Origin: Thinopyrum elongatum
Taxonomy: Eukaryota > Streptophyta > Magnoliopsida > Poales > Poaceae
Assembly (NCBI GenBank): GCA_011799875.1
Contig: CM022302.1
Span: forward strand, 527,076,228 to 527,140,227
Direction of reading: 5' to 3'
Length of the DNA: 64,000 nt
Shown here: piece by piece, positions 1 through 16,055 of the stretch
Position numbering within the stretch: the stretch's first letter is position 1
Layout: every line of letters starts with the position of its first letter
Made by a program: the position numbers and the translations under genes
The notes under the pieces: generated by a model
What the model was told of the DNA's origin: nothing
What the model saw: the letters and a program-made list of their open reading frames with translations, nothing else
Databases searched by the model: none

Positions 1-7
1 GGGCAAG

Positions 8-2558
8 ATGACTAAGACTCCGTTCTCCGGAACAATGGAGCGAGCTATAGACTTATTGAAAATAATACATACCGATGTATGCGGTCCGATGAGTGTTGAG
101 GCTCGCGGCGGGTATCGTTATTTTCTGACCTTCACAGATGATTTGAGCAGATATGGGTATATCTACTTAATGAAACATATGTCTGAAACATTTGAAAAGT
201 TCAAAGAATTTCAGAGTGAAGTGGAAAATCATCGTAATAAGAAAATAAAGTTTCTACGATCTGATCGCGGAGGCGAATATTTGAGTTACGAGTTTGGTCT
301 TCATTTAAAACAATGCGGAATAGTTTCGCAACTCACGCCACCTGGAACACCACAGCGTAATGGTGTGTCCGAACGTCGTGACCGTACTTTATTAGATATG
401 GTGCGATCTATGATGTCTCTTACTGATTTACCACTATCGTTTTGGGGCTATGCATTAGAGACAGCTGCATTCACATTAAATAGGGCACCATCTAAATCCG
501 TTGAGACGACACCGTATGAACTGTGGTTTGGCAAGAAACCTAAGCTGTTGTTTCTTAAAGTTTGGGGTTGCGATGCTTATGTGAAAAAGCTTCAGCCTGA
601 TAAGCTCGAACCCAAATCGGAGAAGTGCGTCTTCAGAGGATACCCAAAAGAAACTGTTGGGTACACCTTCTATCACAGATCCGAAGGCAAGATATTTGTT
701 GCTAAGAATGGATCCTTTCTAGAGAAGGAGTTTCTCTCGAAAGAAGTGAGTGGGAGAAAAGTAGAACTTGATGAGGTAGTTGTACCTTCTCTTGAATTGG
801 AAAGTAGTTCTTCACAGAAATCAGTTCCAGTGATGCGTACACCAATAACTGAGGAAGTTAATGATGATGATCATGAAACTTCAGATCAAGTTACTACAAA
901 ACCTCGTAGGTCAACCAGAGTACGTTCTGCACCAGAGTGGTACGGTAATCCTGTTCTGGAAGTCATGTTACTAGACCATGACGAACTTACGAACTATGAG
1001 GAAGCGATGATGGGCCCAGATTCCGCGAAATGGCTTGAGGCCATGAAATCTGAGATGGGATCCATGTATGAGAACAAAGTGTGGACTTTGGTTGACTTGC
1101 CCGATGATCGGCAAGCCATAGAGAATAAATGGATCTTCAAGAAGAAGACTGACGCTGACGGTAATGTTACTGTCTACAAAGCTCGACTTGTTGCAAAAGG
1201 TTTTCGACACGTTCAAGGAGTTGACTACGATAAGACCTTCTCACCCGTAGCGATGCTTAAGTTTGTCTGAATCATGTTAGCAATTGCCGCATTTTATGAT
1301 TATGAAATCTGGCAAATGGATGTCCAAACTACATTCCTTAATGGATTTCTCAAAGAAGAGTTGTATATGATGCAACCAGAAGGTTTTGTCAATCCTAAAG
1401 GTGCTAACAAAGTGTTCAAGCTCCAGCGATCCATTTATGGACTGGTGCAAGCATCTCAGAGTTGGAATATACGCTTTGATAGTGTGATCAAAGCATATGG
1501 TTTTGTAGAGACTTTTGGAGAAGCCTGTATTTACAAGAAAGTGAGTGGGAGCTCTGTAGCATTTCTAAATATTATATGTGGATGACATATTATTGATTGG
1601 AAATGATATAGAATTTCTGGATAGCATAAAAGGATATTTGAATAAGAATTTTTCAGTGAAAGACCTCGGTGAAGCTGCTTATATATTGGGCATCAAGATC
1701 TATAGAGATAGATCAAGACGCTTAATTGGACTTTCACAAAGCACATACCTTGATAAAGTTTTGAAGAAGTTCAAAATGGATCAGTCAAAGAAAGGGTTCT
1801 TGCCTGTATTACAAGGTGTGAAGTTGAGTAAGACTCAATGCCCGACCACTGCAGAAGATAGAGAGAAAATGAAAGTCATTCCCTATGCCTCAGCCATAGG
1901 TTCTATCATGTATGCAATGCTGTGTACCAAACCTGATGTGTGCCTTGCTATAAGTTTAGCAGGGAGGTACCAAAGTAATCCAGGAGTGGATCACTGGACA
2001 GCAGTCAAGAACATCCTGAAATACCTGAAAAGGACTAAGGATATGTTTCTCGTTTATGGAGGTGACAAAGAGCTCATCGTAAATGGTTACGTCGATGCTA
2101 GCTTTGACACTGATCCGGATGACTCTAAGTCACAAACCGGATACGTATTTATATTGAATGGTGGAGCTGTCAGTTGGTGCAGTTCCAAGCAAAGCGTCGT
2201 GGCTGGATCTATGTGTGAAGCGGAGTACATAGCTGCTTCGGAAGCAACAAATGAAGAAGTCTGGATGAAGGAGTTCATATCCGATCTAGGTGTAATACCT
2301 AGTGCATCGGGTCCAATGAAAATCTTTTGTGACAATACTGGCGCAATTGCCTTAGCGAAGGAATCCAGATTTCACAAAAGAACCAAACACATCAAGAGAC
2401 GCTTCAATTCCATCCGCGATCAAGTCAAGGAGGGAGACATAGATTTTTGCAAAATACATACGGACCTGAATGTTGCAGACCCATTGACTAAGCCTCTTCC
2501 ACGAGCAAAACATGATCAGCACCAAGACTCCATGGGTGTTAGAATCATTACAATGTAA
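8..2558 (+). pseudogene. copia pol polyprotein (integrase-RT-RNase H), disrupted
   Basis: Three consecutive reading frames encode one pol polyprotein. Frame 8-1270 begins after the integrase zinc finger and has the DDE core: Asp in HTDVCGPM, Asp in FLRSDRGGEY and Glu in RNGVSERRDRT. It then runs through the copia linker to the start of RT (KARLVAKGF, then FSPVAMLK). A TGA at 1268-1270 sits where an Arg codon is usual, as expected from CGA to TGA decay at a methylated CpG. Frame 1274-1585 has the RT motif QMDVQTTFLNG. A one-base gain in an A run near 1568-1572 then shifts the frame. Frame 1578-2558 has the RT catalytic YVDD-type motif (near 1575), then RNase H with Asp in GYVDASFD, Glu in CEAEYIAASEA and Asp in FCDNTGAIALA. 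The C-terminus VADPLTKPL is typical of copia. Confidence 0.92.
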
Positions 2559-2591
2559 TCTAGATTATTGACTCTAGTGCAAGTGGGAGAC

Positions 2592-4276
2592 TGAAGGAAA
2601 TATGCCCTAGAGGCAATAATAAAGTTGTTATTTATATTTCCTTATATCATGATAAATGTTTATTATTCATGCTAGAATTGTATTAACCAGAAACTTGATA
2701 CATATGTGAATACATAGACAAAACAAAGTGTCCCTAGTATGCCTCTACTTGACTAGCTCGTTAATCAAAGATGGTTAAGTTTCCTAACCATAGACATGTG
2801 TTGTCATTTGATGAACGGGATCACATCATTAGGAGAATGATGTGATGGACGAGACCCATCCGTTAGCTTAGCATAATGATCGTTAAGTTTATTGCTATAG
2901 CTTTCTTCATGACTTATACATATTCCTCTGACTATGAGATTATGCAACTCCCGAATACCGGAGGAACACCTTGTGTGCTATCAAATGTCACAACGTAACT
3001 GGGTGATTATAAAGATGCTCTACAGGTGTCTCCGAAGGTGTTTGTTGGGTTGGCATAGATCGAGATTAGGATTTGTCACTCCGAGTATTGGAGAGGTATC
3101 TCTGGGCCCTCTCGGTAATGCACATCATATGAAGCCTTGCAAGCAATGTGACTAATGAGTTAGTTGCAGGATGATGCATTACAGAACGAGTAAAGAGACT
3201 TGTCGGTAACGAGATTGAACTAGCTATGATGATACCGACGATCGAATCGTGGGCAAGTAACATACCGATGACAAAGGGAATGGCGTATGTTGTTATGCGG
3301 TTTGACCGATAAAGATCTTCGTAGAATATGTAGGAGCCAATATGAGCATCCAGGTTCCTCTATTGGTTATTGACCGAAGATGTGTCTCGCTCATGTCTAC
3401 ATAGTTCTCGAACCCGTAGGGTCCGCACGCTTAACGTTCGATGATGATGTGTATTATGAGTTGTGTGTTTTGGTGACCGAAGTTTGTTCGGAGTCCCAGA
3501 TGAGATCACGGACATGACGAGGAGTCTCGAAATGGTCGAGAGGTAAAGATTGATATATTGGAAGGTTATGTTCGGGCACCGGAATGGTTTCGGAAAGGTT
3601 CGGACATTTTTCGGAGTACCGGGAGGTTACCGGAACCCCCTGGGGGACTATTGGCCCTTCATGGGCCCTAGTGGAGAGAGGAGGCCGGCGGCCAGGTGGT
3701 GGCGCACGCTCCCCCAAGCCCAAACTGAATTGGACTAGGGGGGGGGGGGGCGGCCCCCCTTTCCTTCTTCTCCTCCACCTCTTTCCCCTTCCCCCCTTCT
3801 CCGGAAAGGAAAGGGGAATCCTACTAGGACTGGGAGTCCTAGTAGGACTCCCCCCTTGGCGCGCCCCCTCTAGGCCGGCCGCCTCCTCCCCCCTCCTTTA
3901 TATACGGGGGTGGGAGGCACCCCAAAGACACACCAAGATTTCTCTTAGCCGTGTGCGGTGCCCCCCTCCACAGTTTACTCCTCCGGTCATAGCGTCGTAG
4001 TGCTTAGGCGAAGCCCTGCGCGGATCACATCACCAAGAGTTCGGGGGACGTCATCGAGCTGAACGTGTGCTGAACACGGAGGTGCCGTACGTTCGGTACT
4101 TGGATCGGTTGGATCATGAAGACGTTCGACTACATCAACCGCGTTAACCTAATGCTTCCGCTTTTGGTCTGCGAGGGTACGTGGACAAACTCTCCCCTCT
4201 CGTTGCTATGCATCTCCTAGATAGATCTTGCGTGAGCGTAGAAGTTTTTTGAAATTGCATGCTACGTTCCGCAAAA
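2592..4276 (+). repeat. 3' LTR of the copia element
   Basis: The LTR starts with TG right after a purine tract (2580-2591, aagtgggagac), which is the second-strand priming site. It ends near 4276 in a decayed version of the usual family end (gctacgttcc...). At about 1.69 kb its length suits the family. A TATA-like tttatata at 3897-3904 lies in the GC-rich right third, the expected U3/R promoter. A run of 12 or so G residues at about 3739-3750 precedes a CT-rich stretch. ORFs called inside it (for example 3584-4000) are chance frames. Confidence 0.88.
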
Positions 4277-4820
4277 TGTAGTACTTCTCTTCCATGCGTA
4301 GAATCCCCGATGTGTTATCTTTGTTTTGTTTAATGGCCTCTTTAGATCACATGGTTGAGAAACACGGAAATGCTAAACCCATTGATTCAACGGGAATGCA
4401 AGTGCAAACAGAATGCAAAACACATGGAAATTGTTGTTGTTGTTGTTGTTGTTGTTTGTATGGAACACGAGAGAATTGCCTTGATCCTATATAAATGAGT
4501 TTACACAAAGGTTGGAGCGGATGCTGAAATTCCTACAAAGCAGAGGCATAAGAAGCCAATCCATAGAAATTTGAGTGGTACCAGGGGGGGCATGAAGCGT
4601 AATATCTAATGAAATTTCTAGAGTACATAGGTGGCCTAAGAAAATTAAGGAGAAAACCAACATTATGGACCTAGGAGTAAAGCTTCAAAAGGTAGTGGGA
4701 AAAAAGAACATCTGAAATCTTTAATATAATGACACTCAATAAAGTGGTCGACTTGGTAGCTATTCTGAATCAAATTCAAACAAAAAATATGAAGGTAGTA
4801 ATCATAGAGAAAATCAATAC
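4277..4820. other. non-coding stretch 3' of the proteinase pseudogene
   Basis: No conserved frame is visible. On the minus strand this should be the intron after the exon ending at 4821 (donor GTATTG at 4820-4815) and perhaps the last exon, but I could not find the expected C-terminal proteinase motifs (ILGDVFMG-type, second lobe end). They may lie beyond the copia element or be lost. It contains a TTG microsatellite at 4431-4457. Confidence 0.5.
4431..4457 (+). repeat. (TTG)9 microsatellite
   Basis: About nine perfect TTG units in a row. It produces a poly-Cys stretch in a spurious plus-strand ORF (4294-4494), which is not a gene. Confidence 0.9.
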
Positions 4821-9730
<4,910 letters not shown>

Positions 9731-9787
9731 GGTTGCTGTGCTGGTGCTGCGAGCTGGGATCTTGAGAAGAATGGATGCCCAGGGGCT

Positions 9788-9799
9788 CCATTTATAGCG
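9788..9799 (-). promoter_or_regulatory. TATA box of the aspartic proteinase pseudogene
   Basis: On minus the sequence reads cgctataaatggagcc, a strong plant TATA box about 60 bases upstream of the ATG at 9730-9728. The spacing leaves a short leader of roughly 30-35 bases. The core promoter is therefore preserved although the coding part is broken. Confidence 0.65.
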
Positions 9800-10084
9800 T
9801 AGGTCCGTGGCTAGAACGGGAGCTACGTGACCATCTTCTCCTATGGCACATCGCGTGAGCCGTTGGATCAGGACATGGTGATCGTGTCCCATGGGCTTTG
9901 CGCTACCGGAATATGTCGCAAGTGAGCGCGCAGGGCACGGTTGTGTTCAGGTAAGAAAAAGGCTTCGTGGTTGGCACCATTCGCCTCAAGAAACCAAAGG
10001 TAGGTAGGTTGTTTGTTCGTGGAGTGTTGCTCCTGTACGCACGCCATGGATCACAAAGAGATCGTGAGAAGAAATTTTCGTATA
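9800..10084. other. upstream region of the proteinase pseudogene
   Basis: No coding signal on either strand. It lies between the TATA box at 9788-9799 and the first 'ccgagag/ctcgg' repeats of CACTA element A, so it probably holds remaining promoter sequence. I could not find the exact boundary or a CACTA terminus here. Confidence 0.4.
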
Positions 10085-10505
10085 CGCCGGGTGTTGGGGT
10101 CTTCGCTGAGAGCCAAAACACGGACATTCGGCAAACTATACAACGCCGAGAGTTACTCTCGGCAAACCTGGCTTCACGACAACTACTTACTTTGCAGTCA
10201 CTGGCTCACGGCGAACAAGCACCGCACGGCAAACGGCGCAGACGCCGAGAGCAGCGCACAGCAAAGAGGAGCCAGGTGGCATGCCCGTTCGCAACAGACG
10301 GCTCCGTCAGTTACTCTCCATATTACCGAGAGTCGTCTCTCGACGCTCGGCAAAGTATATGCCACATCCTATTTTCCTTTTTTGTGTGTGTTCTTTTGCC
10401 CTTTATGTTTTCGTCTGATATTTCATATCTTAGTGACTAAAGTTTCAAAATGCCATGACTTGTGTTTTGTGTTAGACTTTTTCAAATCTCAACTTCTAAG
10501 CACTA

Positions 10506-10640
10506 CTCCCTCCGTTCCTTTATATAAGGTATTTATTTTTGCCACGGTGCCCAAGGCACAAAATTATAGCGTATTTAGGACGAAGTTATCCTTGGCTAAT
10601 TTGTTCGTTAGTGGCAAGTAAATCAATTAGGCCAGAAAAG
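10506..10640 (+). mobile_element. truncated Stowaway-like MITE
   Basis: ctccctccgttcctttatat, preceded by TA, is a Stowaway/Tc1-mariner terminal sequence. No matching gagggag end follows, so only one terminus is supported; the right limit is a guess. Confidence 0.4.
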
Positions 10641-12582
10641 AAAAAGAGATACTTGCAATAGGGAGAAATTTTTTTACCGAGCACGGCTACAAACGGTGAA
10701 GACCCCTAGACCTAGGGTTACGGCCTGTACCGAGAGGGCTCTCGGTACATGCAGCTATTACCGAAAACGGTTATCGACCCTTGGTACTGAGTAAGCCACA
10801 TCATATTTACCTTTTATTTGTGTGTGTATCTTTGCCACTCTTATTTTGTGTCTGATATTTCATGTCTTTTAATGACTCAAGTTTCAAAATGACATGACTT
10901 TTGATGACTTGTGTTTTGGGCTATATTTTTTCAAATCTCAACTTCTAAGCACTATAAAGTAAAAGAATGAAAACAGAGACTTGTCGTAACACGGAGAAGC
11001 AGGTATTCATCAACCCCTACCCCTGTAGGAGATATGCCCTAGAGGCAATAATAAATGTTATTATTTATCTCCATGCTCATTATTATGTTTATGTTCCATG
11101 CTATAACTGATGTGGTTCCCGAGCCCGTATATCCATAAAGGCTCTGGGGAAAACCCATGTGCACGTGTGGAATAATAAACGGTAAAATGTATTCCGCCTC
11201 TAAGACTAGCTCAAGTGTTGCATGATGATTATGTTTTCCCAATCATGGGCATGTCTATGCCAGCAGCTGTGAGGGCAAAATGTTAGAAGAACATTTGTGT
11301 TGAATCGACCCGAATTGATGTTATGCTATGAGTTACATTCGTCACAAGTTAATGGTTAATAACACAGAGATGGTTAATGTTTGCATGATTCCTTAGACCA
11401 TGAGAGTATCGAGTTTCTTTATGCTTGCTTCATGAACTTTGGGGTTTGTTAAACGTCATCCGTAAATGGGTGGCTATTACGGCAGCTTACGGGTTCATGG
11501 AAAAGTATGTCAAGTAACTTGACAGCTCAAGATTGGGATTTGCTTCTCCGACGATGGAGAGATATCTCTGGGCCCTCTCGGTGTTACGGTATCCATCATC
11601 GTCTGGCCAGACACTTTGTGATTTGATCACGGGGATGTCGGAACACGGTAACGAGAAAAGAGAACAATACCGGTAACGAGGTAACTAGCATAGTGGACAA
11701 GTTGTTGATTCACGGGAATGCCAACATGTCTCACCTCGGGTATTTGTAACATATCGCGAAGCAACAGGAATAGCACACGGCAACTAGAGGTTCACTCGAA
11801 TATTCATTCGTGTGGGTATAGGGGTCAATATGGGTGTCCACGGCTCCGATGTTGATCATTAATCGGAAGGGGTTCCGTGTCATGTCTATACTTCACCGAA
11901 CCTATAGGGTCACACGCTTAAGGGTCATCTATCTACTGAATACTAGACAGGGAGTCTGAGAGAAAATCACCGAAAAAGTTTCGGACACCGAAAAAGTTTC
12001 GGACAGCGGAAAAGTTCCGCAGAGAGAGGTCACCGGATGAGTTCTGGTGAAACTGAAAAGTTGTTTCAGAGGATACCATAAAGTCAAGTTGGTTTCGGCA
12101 CATGCCTAATAATTCTTGGAGGATGCCAGAATCATTCTAGAAACTTTCTGGAAGAAAAACCGGAAATGTTCCGGAGCTGCTGCAGCCGCTTCAGATGCTT
12201 TTCGCAGATGAAAATCACTATTTCGGAATTGTTCCGGATTGCGTTGAAATTTTTTTTTGTGGGTACTGGAAATGTTCTAGGAACACATGAAAATTTTCAG
12301 TTCAAATGGACGCTGAAAAATGTCATCGTGAATAGTGAAAGTGCTTTTTGGGTTACTTTTTGGAAAGCCATTATTTTGGGCTTTATCCCAAGATCTTTTG
12401 GGGATGACATGGAAGGATAAGGCCCCTTTTGAAGGGGCCCTACTAGGTGTGGCAGGCCACATGGGGGCTCCTCCTTGGAGCCCCCACTTGTCCCTTGGTT
12501 TCACTTTTGGGTCCTTGGGAAGGACTCCTTTTCATGTGGGTTTTGGGTTTTCTTGTAAAACCACCCTACCCCTTGGGTTTCC

Positions 12583-12590
12583 TATAAATA
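12583..12590 (+). promoter_or_regulatory. LTR core promoter TATA box
   Basis: cctataaatagaggtggagg is a canonical plant TATA box followed by a CT-rich leader (ccctccacactcactccttt), within the solo LTR where the U3/R junction is expected. Confidence 0.6.
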
Positions 12591-12799
12591 GAGGTGGAGG
12601 GGCAGCCCTCCACACTCACTCCTTTCTCACATACAAGTGCCATTGCATGATCTGGCTTCTCTCTCCCTCCCCGCGAAATAGTTTTGCAGAGCCGAAAGGC
12701 TGTCTGGGTTCCGGTGGGAACTAGTTCTGGACGGCGAAGCCCTGTCGGATAGATGACACCGTATGTGTGCAACTCTGTAGAGAGGTCGTAGTTTCGATC

Positions 12800-12985
12800 T
12801 TAGTGCCCGAGGGGCTGTTCGTGAGTGCCTCCCGAAGGGCTGTCCAAGTGACGGTCCGAGTTCTGTGAGTCCTCCCGAAGGGCTGTCTGAATGACCGTCC
12901 GAGTTTCGAAGGTCCTCCCGAAGGGCTGTCCGTGACACCGTCCGGGGGACTGTTCGACCGCCTCCCGGAGGGCTGTCCGTGGGGC
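12800..12985 (+). repeat. about 45-bp minisatellite in the solo LTR
   Basis: The core cctcccgaagggctgtc recurs about every 45 bases (near 12828, 12872, 12916 and 12961), preceded by a diverged copy at 12802 (cccgaggggctgttcg). Between cores, the phrase 'gaccgtccgagttt' also repeats. It lies downstream of the TATA box, in the transcribed R/U5 part. Confidence 0.8.
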
Positions 12986-13185
12986 AGATGAGGGAGTACA
13001 TCCTCGTGGTTGGGAGGTTGTAAATCCTAGCTGCGGGGATCTGCACCGCCGATCGTCATCGACTCTACTTCCGCTGCGCTACGAGTCGGTAACGAATATG
13101 ATCAAACCTAGTATGCAGTCTGCATAGTGGTCCTGGGTTGGTGTGTAGGTCGGAATTTTTTTGTTTTCTGCTGCGTTACCCTACA

Positions 13186-14445
13186 ACCCCCTCTCGGTGC
13201 CTGTCAACGTCGTAGACCGTCCGGGCCTCCGTAAGGGCGCACGGCCGGAAAACCCCATCTCGGTAATGTTTAACTAAAATGGTAAGGTGCTTTGCGAAGC
13301 ATGTAAGAAAATAAAAGGAGATGTAAACAACAACAAAAGGAATAACACACATATTTACCGAGCACGACTACGAATGGAGAGGACGTGCAAACCTAGGGTT
13401 AGGACCTTTACCGAGAGCCATTTATCGACTCTCGCGATGACCTGCAGGGGACGTGCAGATCCTGTGACAGAACGGGCTTAGACTTAATTTGTCATCTCGC
13501 GATGACCTGCCGTAACATGAAGAAGCAGTTGTTCACCGTGGCCTACCCCCTCTTGGTGCCGGTTAACGCCCTAGACCGCCGGGGCCACCGGATGGGTGCT
13601 CGATCTATAGAACCGGGCGAGGGCCATCTGAAAAGCAGAAAACAAGACGGTAACTATAATGTGGTAAGGTGGTTTGCCAAGCATGGAAGAAAACAACAAC
13701 AAAAGTATAAGACATATTATCGAGAATGCACACAAAGGGAGAAGAGACAAGATCTAGGTTTAGGTGATTTACCGAGAGTGACTTTCGGTAAAGGTAGGCA
13801 TTCCCGAGAGCCGAGAATCGACCCTCGGTAACCACTGCTCTAATTCTTGATTTTCCTTCTATTAGTGGTTTTGTTTGGCACTCCCTTTTTGTATCTGATA
13901 TTTCATATGTTTTTATGACTAAAGTTTGAAAATGCCATGACTTTTGATGAATTTTTTCTATAAAGTACTTTTGATGACTTATATATATGTTTTGGGCTAG
14001 GTTTGTTCAAAAATCAACTTTAAAGATTGTAAAGTAAAAAACATGAGAACGGTGACCTGCCGTAACACGAAGAAGCAGGTATTCTTACCGTGGGCTACCC
14101 TCTCTTAGTGCCGGTCAATGCCCTAGACCGCCGGGGCCACCAGTTGGGTGCTCGATCGGGAAGCCGCCCAGGGGGGGGGGGGTCCGGCAACTGGCCCTGC
14201 ATGCGTGTGGCCAAGGCATATGTATGAAAGGGTGGTGTGGTATACGAATACCCAATGCACATCCTTGACATGGCAGATGCCTCAGAAACCGGACAGATGC
14301 ACGGGCACGAACGTCGAGGACTAGTTGCGTTCGTCACCCAGATCGAGCCAGCGGTGGGCAATCCTGTGAGGGAATGGACTAAAACTGGCTTCACGGCAAA
14401 CGGGGCATACACCGAGAGCCACGCACGGCAAAGGGAGGCCACATG
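13186..14445. repeat. CACTA A subterminal repeat units
   Basis: Two uninterrupted copies of the block split by the solo LTR lie here (about 13501-13830 and 14051-14445). Each has the 'cgtaac..gaagaagcag' part, the 'ctagaccgccggggccacc' part and flanking accgagag/ctcggtaa motifs. A G run (14170-14180) varies between copies. ORFs such as 13502-13831 and 14095-14511 are frames through these repeats. Confidence 0.65.
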
Positions 14446-14474
14446 CACTACAAAAAAAATACACTTCCGTGATG
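14446..14474 (+). repeat. left terminal inverted repeat of CACTA B
   Basis: It begins CACTACAAAAAAAATACACT and continues with tccgtgatg. Internally, to about 14660, copies of a 'ttccatgacg/tcatggaagtg' motif occur in both orientations and recur inside the right end, as expected for transposase-binding subterminal sites. Confidence 0.9.
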
Positions 14475-14879
14475 ATACGTGTTTGTCACAGTAGGTCACG
14501 TTTTCTGTCATGCATGTACATCCATGATGATTTTATGACAGAATCAAGATAGTCATACCTGTGCTGTCGTAGAAGTGTTCCATGACAATACCAAAATTAT
14601 CATCACGGAAGTGTTCACTTCCATGACGATAAATGACGCGTCATGGAAGTGCTTTCGTCAAGGGTAACCGACACATGGCATCCACCGTAACGGGTCGCCG
14701 TTAAGCTATCGGGTCCAATTTTGGATCCGATAACCCGTTAACAACCCGGACCTTCCACGTGTAAAATTCTCATTGGCCGAAGGAAACACATGTCAACTCG
14801 TCATTGGGTCAGATAGGCGCTTATGATATGTCAACACGTGCGACGGCCCAACACTGGCCCATTTAGCTTACAAAGGCCG

Positions 14880-15650
14880 GCCTATTTGACTTGGTCAAAA
14901 GCTAGCGGGCCGGCCCATGAAAAGCCTGTTAACGGTCTTTTCGCATATAGCCCATTTTAAGGCCCGGTAACTCACGTACCGTTAGGGTCTTCCCGAAATT
15001 GGCCCAACAGCGTGATGTGGGCCGTCGAATATAACACCAGCCCGTTTCACTTTCGGCCCATGTATGGCCCATGACGTCTTTCGGCCCATATGAGGCCTTT
15101 CGTATCTTTGGGCCCTTTAGTGGCCCACGGTGACTCTCGCCCATAATGAACAGTAAATTTCTTTGTACCCATAACGGCTCATGATTCACATGGTCCGTTT
15201 TCAGCTCGTGTTAGCTTTCGGCCTACTGACGGCCCATACGTTCTTGGGCTCCTTTCCAGCCCTCGATTACTTCTGGCCCGTTACTGGCCTGTTCCCCTAA
15301 TGGGCCAAATTCGGCCCGTGGTTAGAATCAGCCCATTTGTGGCCTGTTAACCTGTTTCACCGTTTCCAGCCCGTCCTATATTCTGGCCCATTAACGACCC
15401 GTTATGCCTATGACAGAATTAAGCCTTTGCTGTCTTCCGGCCTATTAACGGCCCGTTACCGTGCTGGCCCGATACCAATTGCGCCCGTTTATGGCCCATG
15501 TGGGCCCATTTGTCCGACGGCCCAAGGCACACTGATTCTACGTCCCGTTGGAGGCCCATTTATCCGAAGACCCGTAGGAGGCCCATGGATGCTACGGTCT
15601 GTAGCAGGCTCAAGGTTACCACGGTCCGTATATGGCCCATGGTTGTTGTG
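14880..15650 (+). repeat. left subterminal array of GGCCCAT/GGCCCGT motifs
   Basis: About 25-30 degenerate copies of ggcccatt/ggcccgtta occur at roughly 15-30 base spacing, for example near 15056, 15068, 15083, 15120, 15230 and 15508-15520. GGCCCA is also the reverse of the plant TGGGCC promoter motif, so dual use is possible. The long frame 15337-15693 is produced by the repeat. Confidence 0.8.
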
Positions 15651-16055
15651 GCCACTAGCAAACCAAGGAAAAAGAAGACTAGGAAATAAATAAGCCAGAA
15701 ACTAACGCTAGGCTATTAAGGCGATTGCACAGATTACATCCACTGGGCATCAAAGATCGCCACCAGTGCAAGTATAGGGAACACCCTACACTATACAAAA
15801 ATGGCTTGCTGTTTTCTTCAGCCGGTGGATGCACGTTAAGAACAAATTTTGTATCGCAACAAAACAAATTACAACCATAAAATGAAAGGAAGTTTGGCAT
15901 AAAAGTTAACAGTCCGGCAGATAAATGCACCACCAGAAGTTCAGAAGCTCAGTTCATTTGACCTGACTGTTACGTTTTCATACTGTACTGTCCGATGGAG
16001 CACCATAGCCTTCGCCTTCATTTCTCCTAGGCTCCTGAACAACATAGCAAATGTC
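15651..16055. other. spacer between left array and Transposase_24-like gene
   Basis: No conserved coding is clear. One minus-strand frame from about 16085 to 15950 (starting KPDYETFAMLF) is open past the stop at 16056 of the neighbouring frame and may be the true C-terminus after a frameshift; I cannot decide. Confidence 0.35.

Larger units (their letters stand above)
1..4276 (+). mobile_element. Ty1-copia LTR retrotransposon, Angela/BARE/WIS type, 3' part
   Basis: This is the 3' portion of a copia element cut by the window start: integrase, reverse transcriptase, RNase H, polypurine tract and 3' LTR, all on the plus strand. The order integrase before RT defines copia rather than gypsy. The LTR start (TGAAGGAAATATGCCCTAGA) matches what I remember of the Angela/BARE/WIS family of Triticeae. 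The 5' LTR, gag and protease lie to the left of the window, so the target-site duplication cannot be tested. The pol gene has a stop and a frameshift, so this copy cannot make a full polyprotein. Its right edge abuts the 3' side of the aspartic proteinase pseudogene, whose terminal exon is missing, so the element may have inserted within that gene. Confidence 0.93.
11024..13185 (+). mobile_element. solo LTR, copia type
   Basis: A 2,162-bp unit starts TGTAGGAGATATGCCCTAGA and ends ...ttaccctaca. Its six terminal bases are inverted repeats (TGTAGG/CCTACA). It is flanked by a perfect 5-bp duplication, ACCCC (11019-11023 and 13186-13190). Removing it and one TSD restores '...ctacccc|ctctcggtg...', matching the uninterrupted paralogous repeat at 13545-13565 (ctaccccctcttggtgcc). 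There is no internal domain, so this is a solo LTR from unequal recombination. Its first 25 bases resemble the Angela/BARE LTR start, suggesting a related copia family. A TATA box (tataaata, 12583-12590) marks the LTR promoter. Confidence 0.92.
10085..14445. mobile_element. CACTA element A, left subterminal region (interrupted)
   Basis: The stretch is built from diverged repeats of short inverted motifs, ctcggtaa / ccgagag / ctcggcaaa, the style of Triticeae CACTA subterminal regions. Longer units recur: a block with gatatttcat...gactaaagtttcaaaatg at about 10417, 10850 and 13890, and a block with cgtaacacg-aagaagcag...ctagaccgcc at 10987 (split), 13511 and 14060. Two insertions interrupt it: a solo LTR (11024-13185) and the 48-kb element B (from 14446). 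It resumes at 62787, where the repeats continue in register. The exact left end is unclear; no CACTA-type terminus was found near 10085. Confidence 0.7.

Noticed and set aside
3454..4000. ORFs in the right third of the copia LTR
   Set aside because: GC-rich LTR sequence, overlapping frames on both strands, no conserved protein.
4294..4494. Small Cys-rich protein (eight consecutive Cys)
   Set aside because: The Cys run is the TTG microsatellite read in one frame.
14880..15650. GGCCCAT array considered as a CRISPR-like or satellite array
   Set aside because: Units are degenerate, irregularly spaced, and sit directly inside a CACTA terminus, where subterminal repeats are expected; the organism is a plant.
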